Numbered from the stretch's first letter, positions 42,593-52,340 are shown. The stretch is DNA of 64,000 nucleotides from Ensifer adhaerens (GCF_020035535.1 NZ_CP083349.1:4118001-4182000); one strand, 5' to 3'. The notes: generated from the letters alone by a model not told the origin. Numbers and translations: made by a program.

Positions 42593-44066
42593 AAAGCAAT
42601 GGCGCGCCGAGCCGGCGCGCATGGCCGCACTCGCCAAGCTGCCGGTTTTCTGGTCGCTCGAAGGCAAGCGCGTCGTCGTGTCTGGCGCAAGCGACGCCGC
42701 GGCCTGGAAAGCCGAGTTGCTGGCCGCCTGCGGCGCCGAGGTTCACCTCTATGCGCCCGTGGACGAACTTGGCGAAGTCTGCGAGGCACTGATCGAGAAG
42801 GGTGCCGCTCATCCGTCGGGTGGTTTCATTCACCACCACGAGGCCTGGAGGGCGGACGCGCTGGCCGGTGCAGCGCTCGCGGTTGCCGATTGCGACAGCG
42901 ACGAGGAAGCGCAGATATTCTTCGGGGCTGCCCAGCAGGCCGGCGTACCGGTCAACGTCATAGACAAGCCTGCCTTCTGCCAGTTCCAGTTCGGCTCGAT
43001 CGTCAATCGCTCGCCGGTCGTCGTGTCGATCTCCACCGATGGCGCAGCGCCCATTCTCGCCCAGGCGATCCGTCGGCGTATCGAGACGCTGCTGCCGCCG
43101 GTGTTGAAGGACTGGGCGGCGCTGGCGCAGGCGTTGCGCGACAAGGTGAATGCGCGGCTCAAGCCGGGCGCGCCGCGCCGCGCCTTCTGGGAACGTTTCG
43201 TCGATATCGCTTTTCAGGCGACACCGGAGGAGGGTGTCGATACGCGGCTGGTGGCGGAGATGGAGCGCCTGTCGGCGAACCATGCCGCCACTGGCCGCGT
43301 GACGCTTGTCGGTGCCGGCCCCGGCGACAGCGAATATCTGACGCTGAAGGCGGTGCGGGCGCTGCAGGCGGCCGACGTCATCCTGTTCGACGATCTCGTT
43401 TCGAACGAAGTTCTGGAACTCGCGCGGCGCGAGGCCAAGCGCATGCTGGTCGGCAAGCGCGGCGGGCGCGAAAGCTGCCGGCAGGAGGACATCAACGACA
43501 CGATGGTGGCGCTGGCGCGCGCTGGCAAACGTGTCGTTCGGCTGAAGGCCGGCGATCCCATGATCTTCGGCCGTGCCGGCGAAGAAATCGCCCGGCTCGA
43601 AGAGGAGGGCATCCCGGTTGATGTCGTGCCCGGCATCACGGCCGCGAGCGCGATGGCGGCGCGCCTTGGTGTGTCGTTGACCCATCGCGATCACGCCCAG
43701 GCGGTACGCTTCGTCACCGGCCATTCCCGCCATGGCGGCCTTCCCGCTGATATGGACTGGCGGGCTTTGGCTGATCCGAAGACCACGACGGTCTTCTACA
43801 TGGGCGGTCGCACCGCACCGGCCATCGCCGCACGCCTTCTGGAGGAAGGGCTGTCCGGTGACACCCCGGTCGTCATCTCCGCCAATGTCAGCCGCGACAA
43901 TGAGCGGCGCTGGCAAGGTACCTTGCGCGACCTTGCGGTCGGCATTGCCGTGATCGGCTGTGACGATCCGGTCCTGATCGGCATCGGTGCCGCTTTTGGC
44001 GTAAGGCGGGTGCCGATGGTTGCTGCCCAGCCTGCGCCTTTTGCCGCAGGTTCGCTTGCAGGTTGA
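42564..44066 (+). CDS. cysG: Siroheme synthase CysG (multifunctional)
   Basis: 500 residues from ATG 42564, with AGGGGG upstream, overlapping the end of nasA. The N-terminal part (about 20-230) is a CysGB-type precorrin-2 dehydrogenase/ferrochelatase. Its nucleotide loop reads VVVSGASDAAAWKAELL instead of the usual GGGxVA. The C-terminal part (about 250-490) is a uroporphyrinogen-III C-methyltransferase with VTLVGAGPGDSEYLTLKAVRAL, RLKAGDPMIFGRAGEE and PGITAASAMAARLG. It makes siroheme for NirB, which explains its place in the operon. Confidence 0.93.
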   Translation: MDALLPLRNEKQWRAEPARMAALAKLPVFWSLEGKRVVVSGASDAAAWKAELLAACGAEVHLYAPVDELGEVCEALIEKGAAHPSGGFIHHHEAWRADALAGAALAVADCDSDEEAQIFFGAAQQAGVPVNVIDKPAFCQFQFGSIVNRSPVVVSISTDGAAPILAQAIRRRIETLLPPVLKDWAALAQALRDKVNARLKPGAPRRAFWERFVDIAFQATPEEGVDTRLVAEMERLSANHAATGRVTLVGAGPGDSEYLTLKAVRALQAADVILFDDLVSNEVLELARREAKRMLVGKRGGRESCRQEDINDTMVALARAGKRVVRLKAGDPMIFGRAGEEIARLEEEGIPVDVVPGITAASAMAARLGVSLTHRDHAQAVRFVTGHSRHGGLPADMDWRALADPKTTTVFYMGGRTAPAIAARLLEEGLSGDTPVVISANVSRDNERRWQGTLRDLAVGIAVIGCDDPVLIGIGAAFGVRRVPMVAAQPAPFAAGSLAG

Positions 44067-44154
44067 AACTTTCCCTCGTTCGGCGTTGCAAACACCGGCC
44101 GCATGCTTACCTTGCCGCGCGGTAGAGTGATGTCGATGACGGGAGATTCGCCAG

Positions 44155-44850
44155 ATGCTGGACCTGCGTGTTCACTTCCTTGAAGCGTATGGATCGCTTG
44201 CCCCCTGGCGCGAAGAGGTTCTTCGCCAGGTGCGCGATACCGCCCATCGGGTCGGCGCGCGTGTCCCTGCCTCGGACAGTGCCGCTCCCATCGATGTCGT
44301 CGTTGAAAACAGGCCGGGCGAGACCATTCCGGAAATGGGCGTGGCCGGTAGTTGCTACCGCAGGGGCCTGGTCTGCCTCACGCTCGACCCTGACAACGAG
44401 AATTTTCATCCCAGTCTCGCCGCCGAAGAAGTGCGGAGAATGCTGACGCATGAACTCCATCATTCCTTCCGCCACGCGACCTGCGGCTATGGTTCCAAGC
44501 TCGGCGAAGCCTTGGTCACCGAAGGCCTTGCTGATGCCTTCGAGGCGGAGATAAACGGCGGCGACGGCCATGCCTGGAATCACGCGATTGCGGCAGGCGA
44601 TTGGACGGGCTTGCTGGAGCGCGCCGAGCGGGAACTCTGGGAAGACGGCTATGATCATGCCGGTTGGTTCTTCGGCTGCGATCGCGCGCTGCCGCGCTGG
44701 GCGGGCTATACGATCGGCTATCACCTCGTGAAAACCTATCTTGCAGCCAACCCCGACGCGCGCCCGTCACAGATGACAGCGACGCCTGCATCCGTCGTCA
44801 TCGGCGAAGCCTGGGCGCCGTTGAAGGAAGGTCTTTACGCCGCCGCCTGA
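44155..44850 (+). CDS. DUF2268-type putative zinc metallopeptidase
   Basis: 231 residues. The HExxH zinc-peptidase motif is visible in MLTHELHHSFRHATCGYG (residues about 98-115), and EGLADAFEAEI (about 124-134) supplies the third ligand and the glutamate, as in gluzincin-type DUF2268 proteins. No signal peptide, so probably cytoplasmic. It follows cysG by 88 bases on the same strand with its own weak ribosome site, but a role in nitrate metabolism is not evident. Substrate unknown. Confidence 0.75.
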   Translation: MLDLRVHFLEAYGSLAPWREEVLRQVRDTAHRVGARVPASDSAAPIDVVVENRPGETIPEMGVAGSCYRRGLVCLTLDPDNENFHPSLAAEEVRRMLTHELHHSFRHATCGYGSKLGEALVTEGLADAFEAEINGGDGHAWNHAIAAGDWTGLLERAERELWEDGYDHAGWFFGCDRALPRWAGYTIGYHLVKTYLAANPDARPSQMTATPASVVIGEAWAPLKEGLYAAA

Positions 44851-44919
44851 GCGGCGCGAATGGGATGAAGCAGCCTGCTTGCGGACGTCCGCCCGCATTC
44901 CGTCCGAAGACATCGTGCT

Positions 44920-45339
44920 CTAGGCGTAGGGCGCTTCATCCCGATCGCGCCCGGGCAGCTTCCTGACGTCGCCGATCCAAGACAGGGCCGAGGAACACCA
45001 GATCTGTGAGCGTGGCCGGAGCTGCCGGCGCTGATTGATCGTACCGACCCGTATGCCGACTTCGAGCGCGTCCTCGTCCGTGCCGGTCGTGTAGATCGGC
45101 GAGCCACAATTCGGGCAGAAGAACTGCAGCCGTTGCCGGCCGTTGTCACCGATCTTCACATAGAGCTTCGGTTCGCCGCCGGTCAGCCGGAAGTTTTCGC
45201 GCGCGGTTCCGGCGGTCACCCGATAGGCCGATCCCGTCAGTTGCTGGCAATCGGTGCAATGGCAGATCGCGACGTCCGCCGGATCGATCTCGGCTTCATA
45301 GGTCACAAAGCCGCAGTGGCATTGCCCGTCGATATGCAT
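44920..45339 (-). CDS. GFA family (glutathione-dependent formaldehyde-activating-like) protein
   Basis: 139 residues from ATG 45339. Zinc-binding CENP-V/GFA fold with the cysteine pattern GQCHCGFV, CHCTDCQ and FCPNCGSPIY. The family is named after an enzyme thought to form S-hydroxymethylglutathione. Most members are uncharacterised small zinc proteins. It stands between the DUF2268 gene (convergent) and the iol operon, from which it is separated by a 145-base gap with a palindrome. Confidence 0.85.
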   Translation of the reverse strand: MHIDGQCHCGFVTYEAEIDPADVAICHCTDCQQLTGSAYRVTAGTARENFRLTGGEPKLYVKIGDNGRQRLQFFCPNCGSPIYTTGTDEDALEVGIRVGTINQRRQLRPRSQIWCSSALSWIGDVRKLPGRDRDEAPYA

Positions 45340-45369
45340 GGAGGCCTCCCTGAAAGCAGGGAAGCTAGA

Positions 45370-45400
45370 GCGGAGCGGCAAAAAGTGTATGCCGCTTTCC
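45370..45400. repeat. Short palindrome upstream of the GFA gene
   Basis: AGCGGC (45374-45379) and GCCGCT (45391-45396) enclose CAAAAAGTGTAT-like sequence, resembling a shortened copy of the AAAGTG/GCGGTTT repeat family. The rest of the gap holds no gene. Confidence 0.4.
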
Positions 45401-45484
45401 GCGTTTGCGCTTGGATGGCGCCATCGACGGCGGTCGCCACAGGCTGCGCCTGAAAGCTGGCGCTGTTGACGCGTAAGTGGAAAC

Positions 45485-46285
45485 TTACACGCCGGTGAAC
45501 AGCCACTCGTGTTCGCGGGCGTTGTGGAACTTCCAGATGCGCTTCGGCCCGGCCATGACATTGAGGTAATAGACGTCGTAGCCATGCACGGCGGCGACCG
45601 GATGATAGCCCCTCGGCACCAGCGTCACGTCGCCGTCTTCGACCGCCATGGTCTCGTCGAGCGACCGATCGTCCGTATAGACGCGCTGCATGGCAAAACC
45701 CTGCGGCGGGTTCAGGCGGTGGTAATAGGTCTCTTCCAGATAGCTTTCGGCCGGCAGGTCGTCCTGATCATGCTTGTGCGGCGGGTAGGAAGAAGTATGG
45801 CCGCCGGGCGTGATCACCTCGACGACGAGCAGCGACTGCGCCGAGCCGTCGTCTTCCGGCATGATGTTGGTGACGTAGCGGGTATTGGTGCCCTTGCCGC
45901 GGGTCATTTGCGGATGGGTTCCGGGCGCAATGACCTTCGCCTTGAAGCCGTCGCCGCCCGGCGCCGAGCAGATGGCGAGGTCGAGGTTCGAGGTGGCCGT
46001 TGCCTGCCAGCGGCTGCCCTTCGGAATGTAGACGGCGTAGGGCTGGCCCTCGAAGGGGGTCATGCGCTCGCCGAGTTCGCCGAAGCTTTCGCCGTCGACG
46101 GCGACTTTCGCCTTGCCGGAAACCAGCACCAGGCAGATTTCCTTGTCGCCGGTCTCGCCTTCGGTCGTCTCGCCGGCCTTCAGCCGCTCGAGCGCGAAGC
46201 CGACATAGGTCCAGCCGGCGCTCTCCGGCGTCACGTTTTGCATGAGGCCTGATTTGGCCTTCGGTTTGACGAGCAGCTTGGACAT
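45485..46285 (-). CDS. iolB: 5-deoxy-glucuronate isomerase
   Basis: 266 residues, double cupin fold. Recognised by SKLLVKPKAKSGLMQNVTPESAGW, GTNTRYVTNIMPED, SYPPHKHDQDDLP (metal-binding histidines and Glu nearby in SYLEETYYHRL) and VPRGYHPVAAVHGYDVYYLN. It converts 5-deoxy-glucuronate to 2-deoxy-5-keto-gluconate, the step between IolD and IolC. Last gene of iolC-D-E-B. The 143-base gap from iolE contains a palindromic repeat. Confidence 0.95.
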   Translation of the reverse strand: MSKLLVKPKAKSGLMQNVTPESAGWTYVGFALERLKAGETTEGETGDKEICLVLVSGKAKVAVDGESFGELGERMTPFEGQPYAVYIPKGSRWQATATSNLDLAICSAPGGDGFKAKVIAPGTHPQMTRGKGTNTRYVTNIMPEDDGSAQSLLVVEVITPGGHTSSYPPHKHDQDDLPAESYLEETYYHRLNPPQGFAMQRVYTDDRSLDETMAVEDGDVTLVPRGYHPVAAVHGYDVYYLNVMAGPKRIWKFHNAREHEWLFTGV

Positions 46286-46330
46286 GTCGATCTCCCTAAC
46301 TCTTTATCATGGGGTGCCGGTCGTGCGGTC

Positions 46331-46393
46331 TGCCCCTCACCCTAGCCCTCTCCCCGCTTGCGGGGAGAAGGTGGCGGCAGCCGGATGAGGGGC
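46331..46393. repeat. REP-like palindromic element between iolE and iolB
   Basis: Outer arms GCCCCTCA (46332-46339) and TGAGGGGC (46386-46393) enclose the core CTCCCCGC-TT-GCGGGGAG (46350-46367) and a GGTGGCGGCAGCCGGA stretch. A near copy in inverse orientation is at 54725-54772. Within an operon it may act as an mRNA-stabilising or attenuating hairpin. Confidence 0.7.
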
Positions 46394-46428
46394 CGGCCCT
46401 CACCGAACCCGGCGACCGAAAGTCTGGC

Positions 46429-47328
46429 CTACTTGTCGAGCCCGGCTTCCTTGGCGAAGGCCTTCAGCGACTTCAGCCCGAGCGACTGGTATTCGAACGG
46501 GTTGCGCACGGTCGAATCCTGTTCGGCCTCGATCACCAGCCAGCCGGAATAGTTGTGCTCGGCCGCGATCTTCAGCACGGGGACGAAGTCGACGCCACCC
46601 TCGCTGTCGCCGGGAACCGTGAAGACACCGCGGCGCACGCCTTCGAGGAAGGAGAGGCCTTCGCCCTCGACGACCTTGCGCACGGCAGGCCGCACGTTCT
46701 TGCAATGGATGTGGCGGACGCGGTGCATGTATTTCTTCGCGACCTCGACCGGGTCGGAACCGCCGAACCAGGCGTGGCCGGTGTCGAGCAGCAGCTTGGT
46801 CGCCGGCCCGGTGTTCTGCATCAGGAGATCGATTTCCTCGCCGGTCTGGACGATCGTGCCCATGTGGTGATGGTAGACGAGGTCGATGCCCTGGTCGGCG
46901 CAATATTGCGCGATCGCTTCGAGGTCGGCGCCGAACTTCTTCCACTGGTCGGCCGGCAGAACCGGCTTGTCGTTGGCGACCGACTTTCCGTCGTCGCCAT
47001 GGATCGCGTTCGAGGTTTCGCAGACGATCGCCACCTTGCAGCCATTGTGCTTCAGGAGGTCGAGATGCGGCTGGATCGCCTTCTTCTCGGCCTCGACGTC
47101 ATGGGTGAGCAGGTTGGTCGAGTGCCAGCCGGAGACGAAGACGAGATCATAGGAGCCAAGCTTCTGCTTCAGCGCCGCCGGGTCGGATGGCATCTTGTGG
47201 CCTTTCTCGATGCCGTCGAAGCCGATCTTCTGGCAATCGGAGAGGCAGTCATCGAGCGTCAGATGCGCTCCGATCGAATGATCGTCGTCGTTGCTCCAGG
47301 CGATCGGGTTGGTTCCGTAGCGGATCAT
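46429..47328 (-). CDS. iolE: Myo-inosose-2 dehydratase
   Basis: 299 residues from ATG 47328 ([16 protein letters not shown]). TIM-barrel xylose-isomerase-like fold. [43 protein letters not shown] and the metal-site WLVIEAEQD match IolE. It dehydrates scyllo-inosose to 3,5/4-trihydroxycyclohexa-1,2-dione. It follows iolD with a 98-base gap holding two hairpins. Confidence 0.95.
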   Translation of the reverse strand: MIRYGTNPIAWSNDDDHSIGAHLTLDDCLSDCQKIGFDGIEKGHKMPSDPAALKQKLGSYDLVFVSGWHSTNLLTHDVEAEKKAIQPHLDLLKHNGCKVAIVCETSNAIHGDDGKSVANDKPVLPADQWKKFGADLEAIAQYCADQGIDLVYHHHMGTIVQTGEEIDLLMQNTGPATKLLLDTGHAWFGGSDPVEVAKKYMHRVRHIHCKNVRPAVRKVVEGEGLSFLEGVRRGVFTVPGDSEGGVDFVPVLKIAAEHNYSGWLVIEAEQDSTVRNPFEYQSLGLKSLKAFAKEAGLDK

Positions 47329-47389
47329 GTCTTTCACTTTCTGATGCCATCCGCGGAAGGCGGATGTTTTGTGAGCATAAACGGGAAAA

Positions 47390-47413
47390 GCGCCCGCGCG
47401 AAAACGCGGGCGC
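47390..47413 (-). terminator. Hairpin between iolD and iolE
   Basis: GCGCCCGCG (47390-47398) and CGCGGGCGC (47405-47413) form a 9-pair stem. On the minus strand it is followed by TTTTCCC. It lies 13 bases after the iolD stop. A second stem, CATCCGC/GCGGATG, lies at about 47348-47366. Partial termination or transcript processing inside the operon is likely. Confidence 0.5.
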
Positions 47414-47426
47414 CGAAAGGGCAATC

Positions 47427-49280
47427 TTAGCCGAAGCGCTGTGCGGCGAGCGCCTTCTCATAACCCTCGCGCGCCGCGTTGACCTGGGCGCGGCCCGAGA
47501 CCTCGGGCACTGCGACATCCCACCAGTGGCCGCCGGCCTCGGTCGTGATCAGCGGATCGGTGTCGATGACGATCACGGTCGTGCGCGTCTCGCTCGCGGT
47601 CTCCTTGAGCGCCGCTTCGAGTTCGGAGATCGAGCCGACCTTGCGGGTGACGGCGCCCATCGCGCCGGCATGCGCCGCGAAGTCGATCTGCGGCAGTTCG
47701 ACGTGATGGGTGTCCTTCAAGAGATTGTTGAAGTTGGCGCCGCCGGTGCCCATCTGCAGTCGGTTGATGCAGCCGTAGCCGGCATTGTCGAGCAGCACGA
47801 TGGTGAACTTGGCGCCAAGCATGATCGAAGAGGCGATCTCCGAATTCAGCATCATGTAGCTGCCGTCACCGACCATGACGATCACGTCGCTCTCGGGCTT
47901 GGCGAGCTTGACGCCGAGACCGCCGGCAACTTCGTAACCCATGGTCGAGAAGCCGTATTCCATGTGGTAGCCGCCGGGCTCTTCCGCCTGCCAGAGCTTG
48001 TGCAACTCACCGGGTAGACCGCCGGCGGCGCAGACGAGCGTCGTGTTCTTGCCGCCGCGGGCGCGCTGCACGGCGCCGATCACCTGGGCGTCGGAGGGAA
48101 GGGCCGCATTGGTCGTGGCCGTCGCCTTGTCGGCAGCCGCCAGCCATTCCGCCTTGCCGGCCTTGGCCTTCGCGGTCCAGCTCGGATCGGCCTTGTGGCC
48201 GCCAAGACCGCCGGAGATGCGGTTGAGACCGGCGCGGGCGTCTGCGATCAGCGGCAGGCCGTTGTGTTTGCCGGCGTCGAAAGGCTGAACGTTGAGGCCG
48301 ATGATCTTCAGGCCCTCGTTCTTGAAGAGCGCCCAGGAGCCGGTTGTGAAGTCCTGCAGGCGCGAGCCGACGGCGAGAACCACGTCGGCATCCTCGGCAA
48401 GCGCGTTGGAGGCGGTGGTGCCGGTCACGCCGACCGAGCCCATGTTGAGCGAATGCGAATGCGGCAGCGCCGACTTGCCGGCCTGCGTCTCGACCACGGG
48501 AATGCCGTGGCGTTCGGCGAAATCGCCGAGCTCCTTGCTCGCTTCGGAATAGAGCACGCCGCCGCCGGCGATGATGATCGGCTTCTTTGCTTCCTTCAGC
48601 GCCGCGATCGCCGTCGCCAGTTCGTCGAGATCCGGCTCGACGCGGCGCGGCACCCAGACCTTCTCGTCGAAGAAGTTTTCGGGGTAGTCGTAGGCTTCCG
48701 CCTGGACATCCTGGCAGAGCGACAGCGTTACCGGGCCGCAATCGGCCGGATCCGTCAGCACCTGCATGGCGCGGCGCAGCGCCGGGATGATCTGTTCGGG
48801 CCGGGTGACGCGGTCGAAGTAGCGCGACACCGGACGGAAGCAGTCGTTCGCCGAGATCGTGCCGTCGCCGAAGCTTTCCACCTGCTGCAGCACCGGATCG
48901 GGGCGTCGGTTGGCGAACACATCGCCGGGCAGGAAGAGGACCGGCAGGCGGTTGACATGGGCGAGTGCTGCCGAGGTCACCATGTTGAGCGCGCCGGGGC
49001 CGATCGAGGTGGTGCAGGCCATGAAGCGGCGGCGGAAGCTCGCCTTGGCAAAGGCGATCGCCGCATTCGCCATGCCCTGTTCGTTCTGGGCGCGATAGGT
49101 CGGTAGAGTGTCCTTGATCGCGTGCAGCGCTTCGCCGACGCCGGCCACGTTGCCGTGGCCGAAGATGGCGAAAACACCGCCGAAGATCGGCACCTTCTTG
49201 CCATCGATAACGGTCATCTGGCGGGTCAGGAACCGCGCCACGGCCTGTGCCATGGTCAGGCGCACGGTCTTCTGGCTCAT
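47427..49280 (-). CDS. iolD: 3D-(3,5/4)-trihydroxycyclohexane-1,2-dione hydrolase
   Basis: 617 residues. Thiamine-diphosphate enzyme of the acetolactate-synthase fold: N-terminal [10 protein letters not shown] and [14 protein letters not shown] (here [17 protein letters not shown]), central [16 protein letters not shown], and the TPP-binding [15 protein letters not shown] with NNAGYG-like [13 protein letters not shown]. It opens the ring to 5-deoxy-glucuronate. Second gene of iolC-D-E-B, 75 bases after iolC. Confidence 0.95.
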   Translation of the reverse strand: MSQKTVRLTMAQAVARFLTRQMTVIDGKKVPIFGGVFAIFGHGNVAGVGEALHAIKDTLPTYRAQNEQGMANAAIAFAKASFRRRFMACTTSIGPGALNMVTSAALAHVNRLPVLFLPGDVFANRRPDPVLQQVESFGDGTISANDCFRPVSRYFDRVTRPEQIIPALRRAMQVLTDPADCGPVTLSLCQDVQAEAYDYPENFFDEKVWVPRRVEPDLDELATAIAALKEAKKPIIIAGGGVLYSEASKELGDFAERHGIPVVETQAGKSALPHSHSLNMGSVGVTGTTASNALAEDADVVLAVGSRLQDFTTGSWALFKNEGLKIIGLNVQPFDAGKHNGLPLIADARAGLNRISGGLGGHKADPSWTAKAKAGKAEWLAAADKATATTNAALPSDAQVIGAVQRARGGKNTTLVCAAGGLPGELHKLWQAEEPGGYHMEYGFSTMGYEVAGGLGVKLAKPESDVIVMVGDGSYMMLNSEIASSIMLGAKFTIVLLDNAGYGCINRLQMGTGGANFNNLLKDTHHVELPQIDFAAHAGAMGAVTRKVGSISELEAALKETASETRTTVIVIDTDPLITTEAGGHWWDVAVPEVSGRAQVNAAREGYEKALAAQRFG

Positions 49281-49355
49281 AATCTGTTTCCTCCTCGTGG
49301 GCGAAATCGTCCCGTTCCACCCTGTCTGCTTGCATGATCAACGATTGCGTCGATC

Positions 49356-51293
49356 CTATGCCGCCTTTGTTTCACCCAGTTGCAGCCAGAGATCGACCAG
49401 CGCCTTGAATTTTCCGGCCATGTCGGCGATCGCCTGGTCGTCGCTCATCGTGCCGCCGAGCCAGGCCCGGCCGGCATCGGCGAAGATCGTGCGGCCGACG
49501 GCAAAGCCCCGGACCGTCTTCGAGGTGCGGGCGGCTGCAAAGCCGTCCTTGAGTTGCTCATAGGGCGCTTCGAGGCCCAAGAGCACCACGCCGCGGCAGA
49601 GCGGATCGCGCGCCTCGATGACGGCATCGATCGCTGCCCAGGCGCCGCGGCTTGCCTGCGGCTCGAGCTTCCACCAGTCCGGCTTGAGGCCGGCATCGTA
49701 GAGTTCGGTCAGCGCCCGCGGAATGGTCTGGTCGTCGAGCTTGCCATGCTTGCCGGCAATGATTTCGATCAGGATCTCACGACCAACCTTGCGCGCCGCC
49801 TCGAAGGCCGAGCGGAGCTTTGCCACCTGCTGGGCTTTCAGCTCTGCCGGATCATCCGGGTGGTAGAAGGAGAGCACCTTGATGCAGTGATCGACCGGCC
49901 AGTCGATCAGGCGGCTGCCGAGATCCTGGCTGAATTCGAACTGCAGCGGCCGCGAGCCCGGAAGTTCGATCGGCTTGCCGATCCAGAAATCGCGGTGCGC
50001 GCCGGCGGCGTAAAGCGCGTCGCGACCGTATTTGTCATCGATCAGCATGCCGAAGCCGGAGCGGCCGGCCGCCACCTGTGCGGCGGCCTTCACCGCCAGA
50101 ACCTTGAAGGCGGGAATGCGGGCGAGCAGCGCGGGGTCGCCGGCAGCCATGTCCTCGAGCTGGCTGCGATGGTCGATCGCCAGCGCCATCAGAAGCGGGA
50201 TATCGCGGCGGCGTGTGGTTGCCCAGTGAACGTGGTTGATCGCCTCATCCTTGCGCAGAGCCCGTTCCCTGCTGCCCTTTTCCAGGAAGAACTGCAGTTC
50301 CGTCCAGGTCGGGATTTCAGGCGCGCAGAGCAGGCGCGAGACGGCGAAGGCGCCGCAGGCATTGGCCCAGGTGGCAGACGTCGCGTGCGGCTCGTTCCTC
50401 AGCCAGCCGCGCAGGAACCCGGACATGAAGGCGTCGCCGGCGCCAAGCACGTTATAGACCTCGATCGGGAAGCCCTTGCCGACGATACCGTCTTCGAGAT
50501 TGTCGGAGATCGGGCCGTCATAGACGATGCAGCCCATCGGTCCGCGCTTCAAGACGATCGTCGCCTTGGAGAGCGAGCGGATCGTCTTCAGTGCCTGGAG
50601 CAGGTCGCTTTCGCCCGAGGCGATCAGCACTTCCTCTTCCGTACCGACGATCAGGTCGCAATCGGCAAGAACCGTTTTCAGGTGCGCCGAAACCCGGTCA
50701 GACGCAATGTATCGGCTTTCGCCGGCGTCATGGCCGGCAAGGCCCCAGAGGTTCGGGCGGTAGTCGATGTCGAAGACGACCTTCGCGCCGTTTTCCTTGG
50801 CAATGCGGATCGCCTTGCGCTGGGCGGCATCGGTGTTCGGCTTGGAGAAATGCGTGCCCGAGACAAGCACGGCGCGGGCGGAGCGGATGAACTCTTCCGA
50901 AACGTCGTCTTCGCAGAGCGCGTTGTCGGCGCAGTTGTCGCGATAGAAGAGCAGCGGGAAGGTCTTGTCGTTTTCGACCGCGAGGATCGCGAGCGCTGTC
51001 AGCCGCTCCGGATCGGTGACGATGCCGCGTGTCTCGACGCCTTCACGGGTGAGCTGCTCGCGGATGAAGCGCCCCATCTGTTCGTCGCCGACGCGGGTGA
51101 GCAAGGCCGACTTGAGGCCGAGGCGCGCCGTGCCGACCGAAATATTGCAGGGGCATCCGCCGACCGACTTCGCAAAACTCGAAACGTCCTCGAGCCGCGT
51201 GCCGATCTGCTGGCCATAGAGATCGACCGAGGCTCGGCCGATGGTGATCAGGTCGAGCGGCTTGGCTCCCTGTGCCGAAACGTTCTGGCTCAC
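49356..51293 (-). CDS. iolC: 5-dehydro-2-deoxygluconokinase fused to DUF2090 aldolase-like domain
   Basis: 645 residues from a GTG at 51293. Residues 1 to about 330 are a PfkB-family sugar kinase (ITIGRASVDLYGQQIGTRLE, the GGCPCNISVG segment and catalytic VLGAGDAFMSGFLRG). Residues about 340 to 645 are a DUF2090 domain resembling class I aldolases (GRSGFGMLIDDKYG, KVLSFYHPDD). The kinase phosphorylates 2-deoxy-5-keto-gluconate; the second domain probably cleaves the product, the IolJ step, as no separate aldolase is present here. First gene of the operon. Confidence 0.94.
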   Translation of the reverse strand: MSQNVSAQGAKPLDLITIGRASVDLYGQQIGTRLEDVSSFAKSVGGCPCNISVGTARLGLKSALLTRVGDEQMGRFIREQLTREGVETRGIVTDPERLTALAILAVENDKTFPLLFYRDNCADNALCEDDVSEEFIRSARAVLVSGTHFSKPNTDAAQRKAIRIAKENGAKVVFDIDYRPNLWGLAGHDAGESRYIASDRVSAHLKTVLADCDLIVGTEEEVLIASGESDLLQALKTIRSLSKATIVLKRGPMGCIVYDGPISDNLEDGIVGKGFPIEVYNVLGAGDAFMSGFLRGWLRNEPHATSATWANACGAFAVSRLLCAPEIPTWTELQFFLEKGSRERALRKDEAINHVHWATTRRRDIPLLMALAIDHRSQLEDMAAGDPALLARIPAFKVLAVKAAAQVAAGRSGFGMLIDDKYGRDALYAAGAHRDFWIGKPIELPGSRPLQFEFSQDLGSRLIDWPVDHCIKVLSFYHPDDPAELKAQQVAKLRSAFEAARKVGREILIEIIAGKHGKLDDQTIPRALTELYDAGLKPDWWKLEPQASRGAWAAIDAVIEARDPLCRGVVLLGLEAPYEQLKDGFAAARTSKTVRGFAVGRTIFADAGRAWLGGTMSDDQAIADMAGKFKALVDLWLQLGETKAA

Positions 51294-51379
51294 TGCTTCC
51301 TCCCCGCGGACACCTTGGCGGGCCCGACCATTTTCGTACTGTGGGTGATGGCAGTATGAAACATAAATTCCGACGTTTA

Positions 51380-51401
51380 GTCAATATGGAATTTTCATTC
51401 T
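51380..51401 (-). promoter_or_regulatory. Promoter/operator of the iolCDEB operon
   Basis: The 13-base core GTCAATATGGAAT (51380-51392) is shared with the site at 53678. On the minus strand it supplies a TTGACT -35 box. GGAA-N6-TTCT at 51388-51401 is one base from GGAA-N6-TTCC, reported as the IolR motif in Sinorhizobium meliloti. Confidence 0.65.
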
Positions 51402-51417
51402 ATCTGTTCCGTTTCGC

Positions 51418-52272
51418 CTAATTGCCCTCGGCTAAGCGCTGGCGCTTCTCGGCGATGGCGACCGTCAGCGCCATCGCGAAGGCCATGCTGGCGGAGAGCG
51501 AACGGAAGCCGGCATGGTCGGCCTCGACCAGTTCGAACCAGACTTTCGAGGATTCTGCCAAGGGCGAGAAGGCCGAATCCGTCAGCGACACGACTGGCAC
51601 CTTGCGTTCGGCAAGCAGCCGCGCCTGGGCCGCACTTTCGGAAGCATAGGGCGAGAAGCTGACGGCGAAGGCGGCATCGTTCTTCGTCGCCATGGCCAGC
51701 ATGTCCTCGTCGATGCCGGCGGCCGTGCCGACCAACTGGTACTTCACCTTCAGCTTGCCGAAGGCATAGGCCATGTAGCTGGAGATCGGGTAGGAGCGGC
51801 GCTTGGCGATCAGGTAGATCGTGTCTGCCTTGGCGAGGATATCGACCGCGCGCTCGAAAGCTTCCGGATCGACCGAGGAGGCGATGTTGTCGAGCGAGCG
51901 GTGGGCGGCGGCGACGAAGCCGTTGAAGATCGAGCCGCTTTCGAGCTTGCTGTGATCGTTGGCGCTCAGCGCCTTCAGCCGGTCCTCGTAGCCGGGCGTG
52001 CGCTCACGCAGCCGCGCGCGAAAGATCTGCTGCAGGCTGGAAAAGCCCTCGAAGCCGAAATGCTGGGCGAAACGCACCAGCGTCGAGGGCTGCACCTCGG
52101 CGGAGGTGGCAATGCTTGCAGCCGTGCCGAAGGCGATTTCATCGGGATTGTCGAGCGAATAAGCCGCGACCTGGCGCAACCGTTTCGGCAGCTGCGCCTT
52201 GCGCTCCAGAATGGCGGCCTTCAGCGCCTCGAAATCCTGCGGCACCTCTGTCGTCGTTTCCGGCATGGCCAT
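51418..52272 (-). CDS. iolR: Inositol catabolism regulator IolR (MurR/RpiR family)
   Basis: 284 residues. N-terminal HTH_6 domain (LPKRLRQVAAYSLDNPDEIAFGTAASIATSAEVQPSTLVRFAQHFGFEG, shown by its usual arrangement of helices) and C-terminal SIS sugar-phosphate-binding domain (TIYLIAKRRSYPISSYMAY; AVSFSPYASESAAQARLL). In rhizobia IolR represses inositol genes until a phosphorylated intermediate, probably made by IolC, releases it. It is transcribed separately, directly upstream of iolC. A perfect palindrome lies in its own promoter region. Confidence 0.93.
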   Translation of the reverse strand: MAMPETTTEVPQDFEALKAAILERKAQLPKRLRQVAAYSLDNPDEIAFGTAASIATSAEVQPSTLVRFAQHFGFEGFSSLQQIFRARLRERTPGYEDRLKALSANDHSKLESGSIFNGFVAAAHRSLDNIASSVDPEAFERAVDILAKADTIYLIAKRRSYPISSYMAYAFGKLKVKYQLVGTAAGIDEDMLAMATKNDAAFAVSFSPYASESAAQARLLAERKVPVVSLTDSAFSPLAESSKVWFELVEADHAGFRSLSASMAFAMALTVAIAEKRQRLAEGN

Positions 52273-52340
52273 GTCTCGCTCGTCTCCCTCGATGTCAGTC
52301 TGGCTTTCGGCCTCACCCTAATCGATTAGTCGGGAACGGG

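Noticed and set aside
49380..51359. 659-codon plus-strand open frame opposite iolC
   Set aside because: Antisense shadow of a well-supported gene; the composition is Arg/Gly/Asp-rich as expected from reversed codons.
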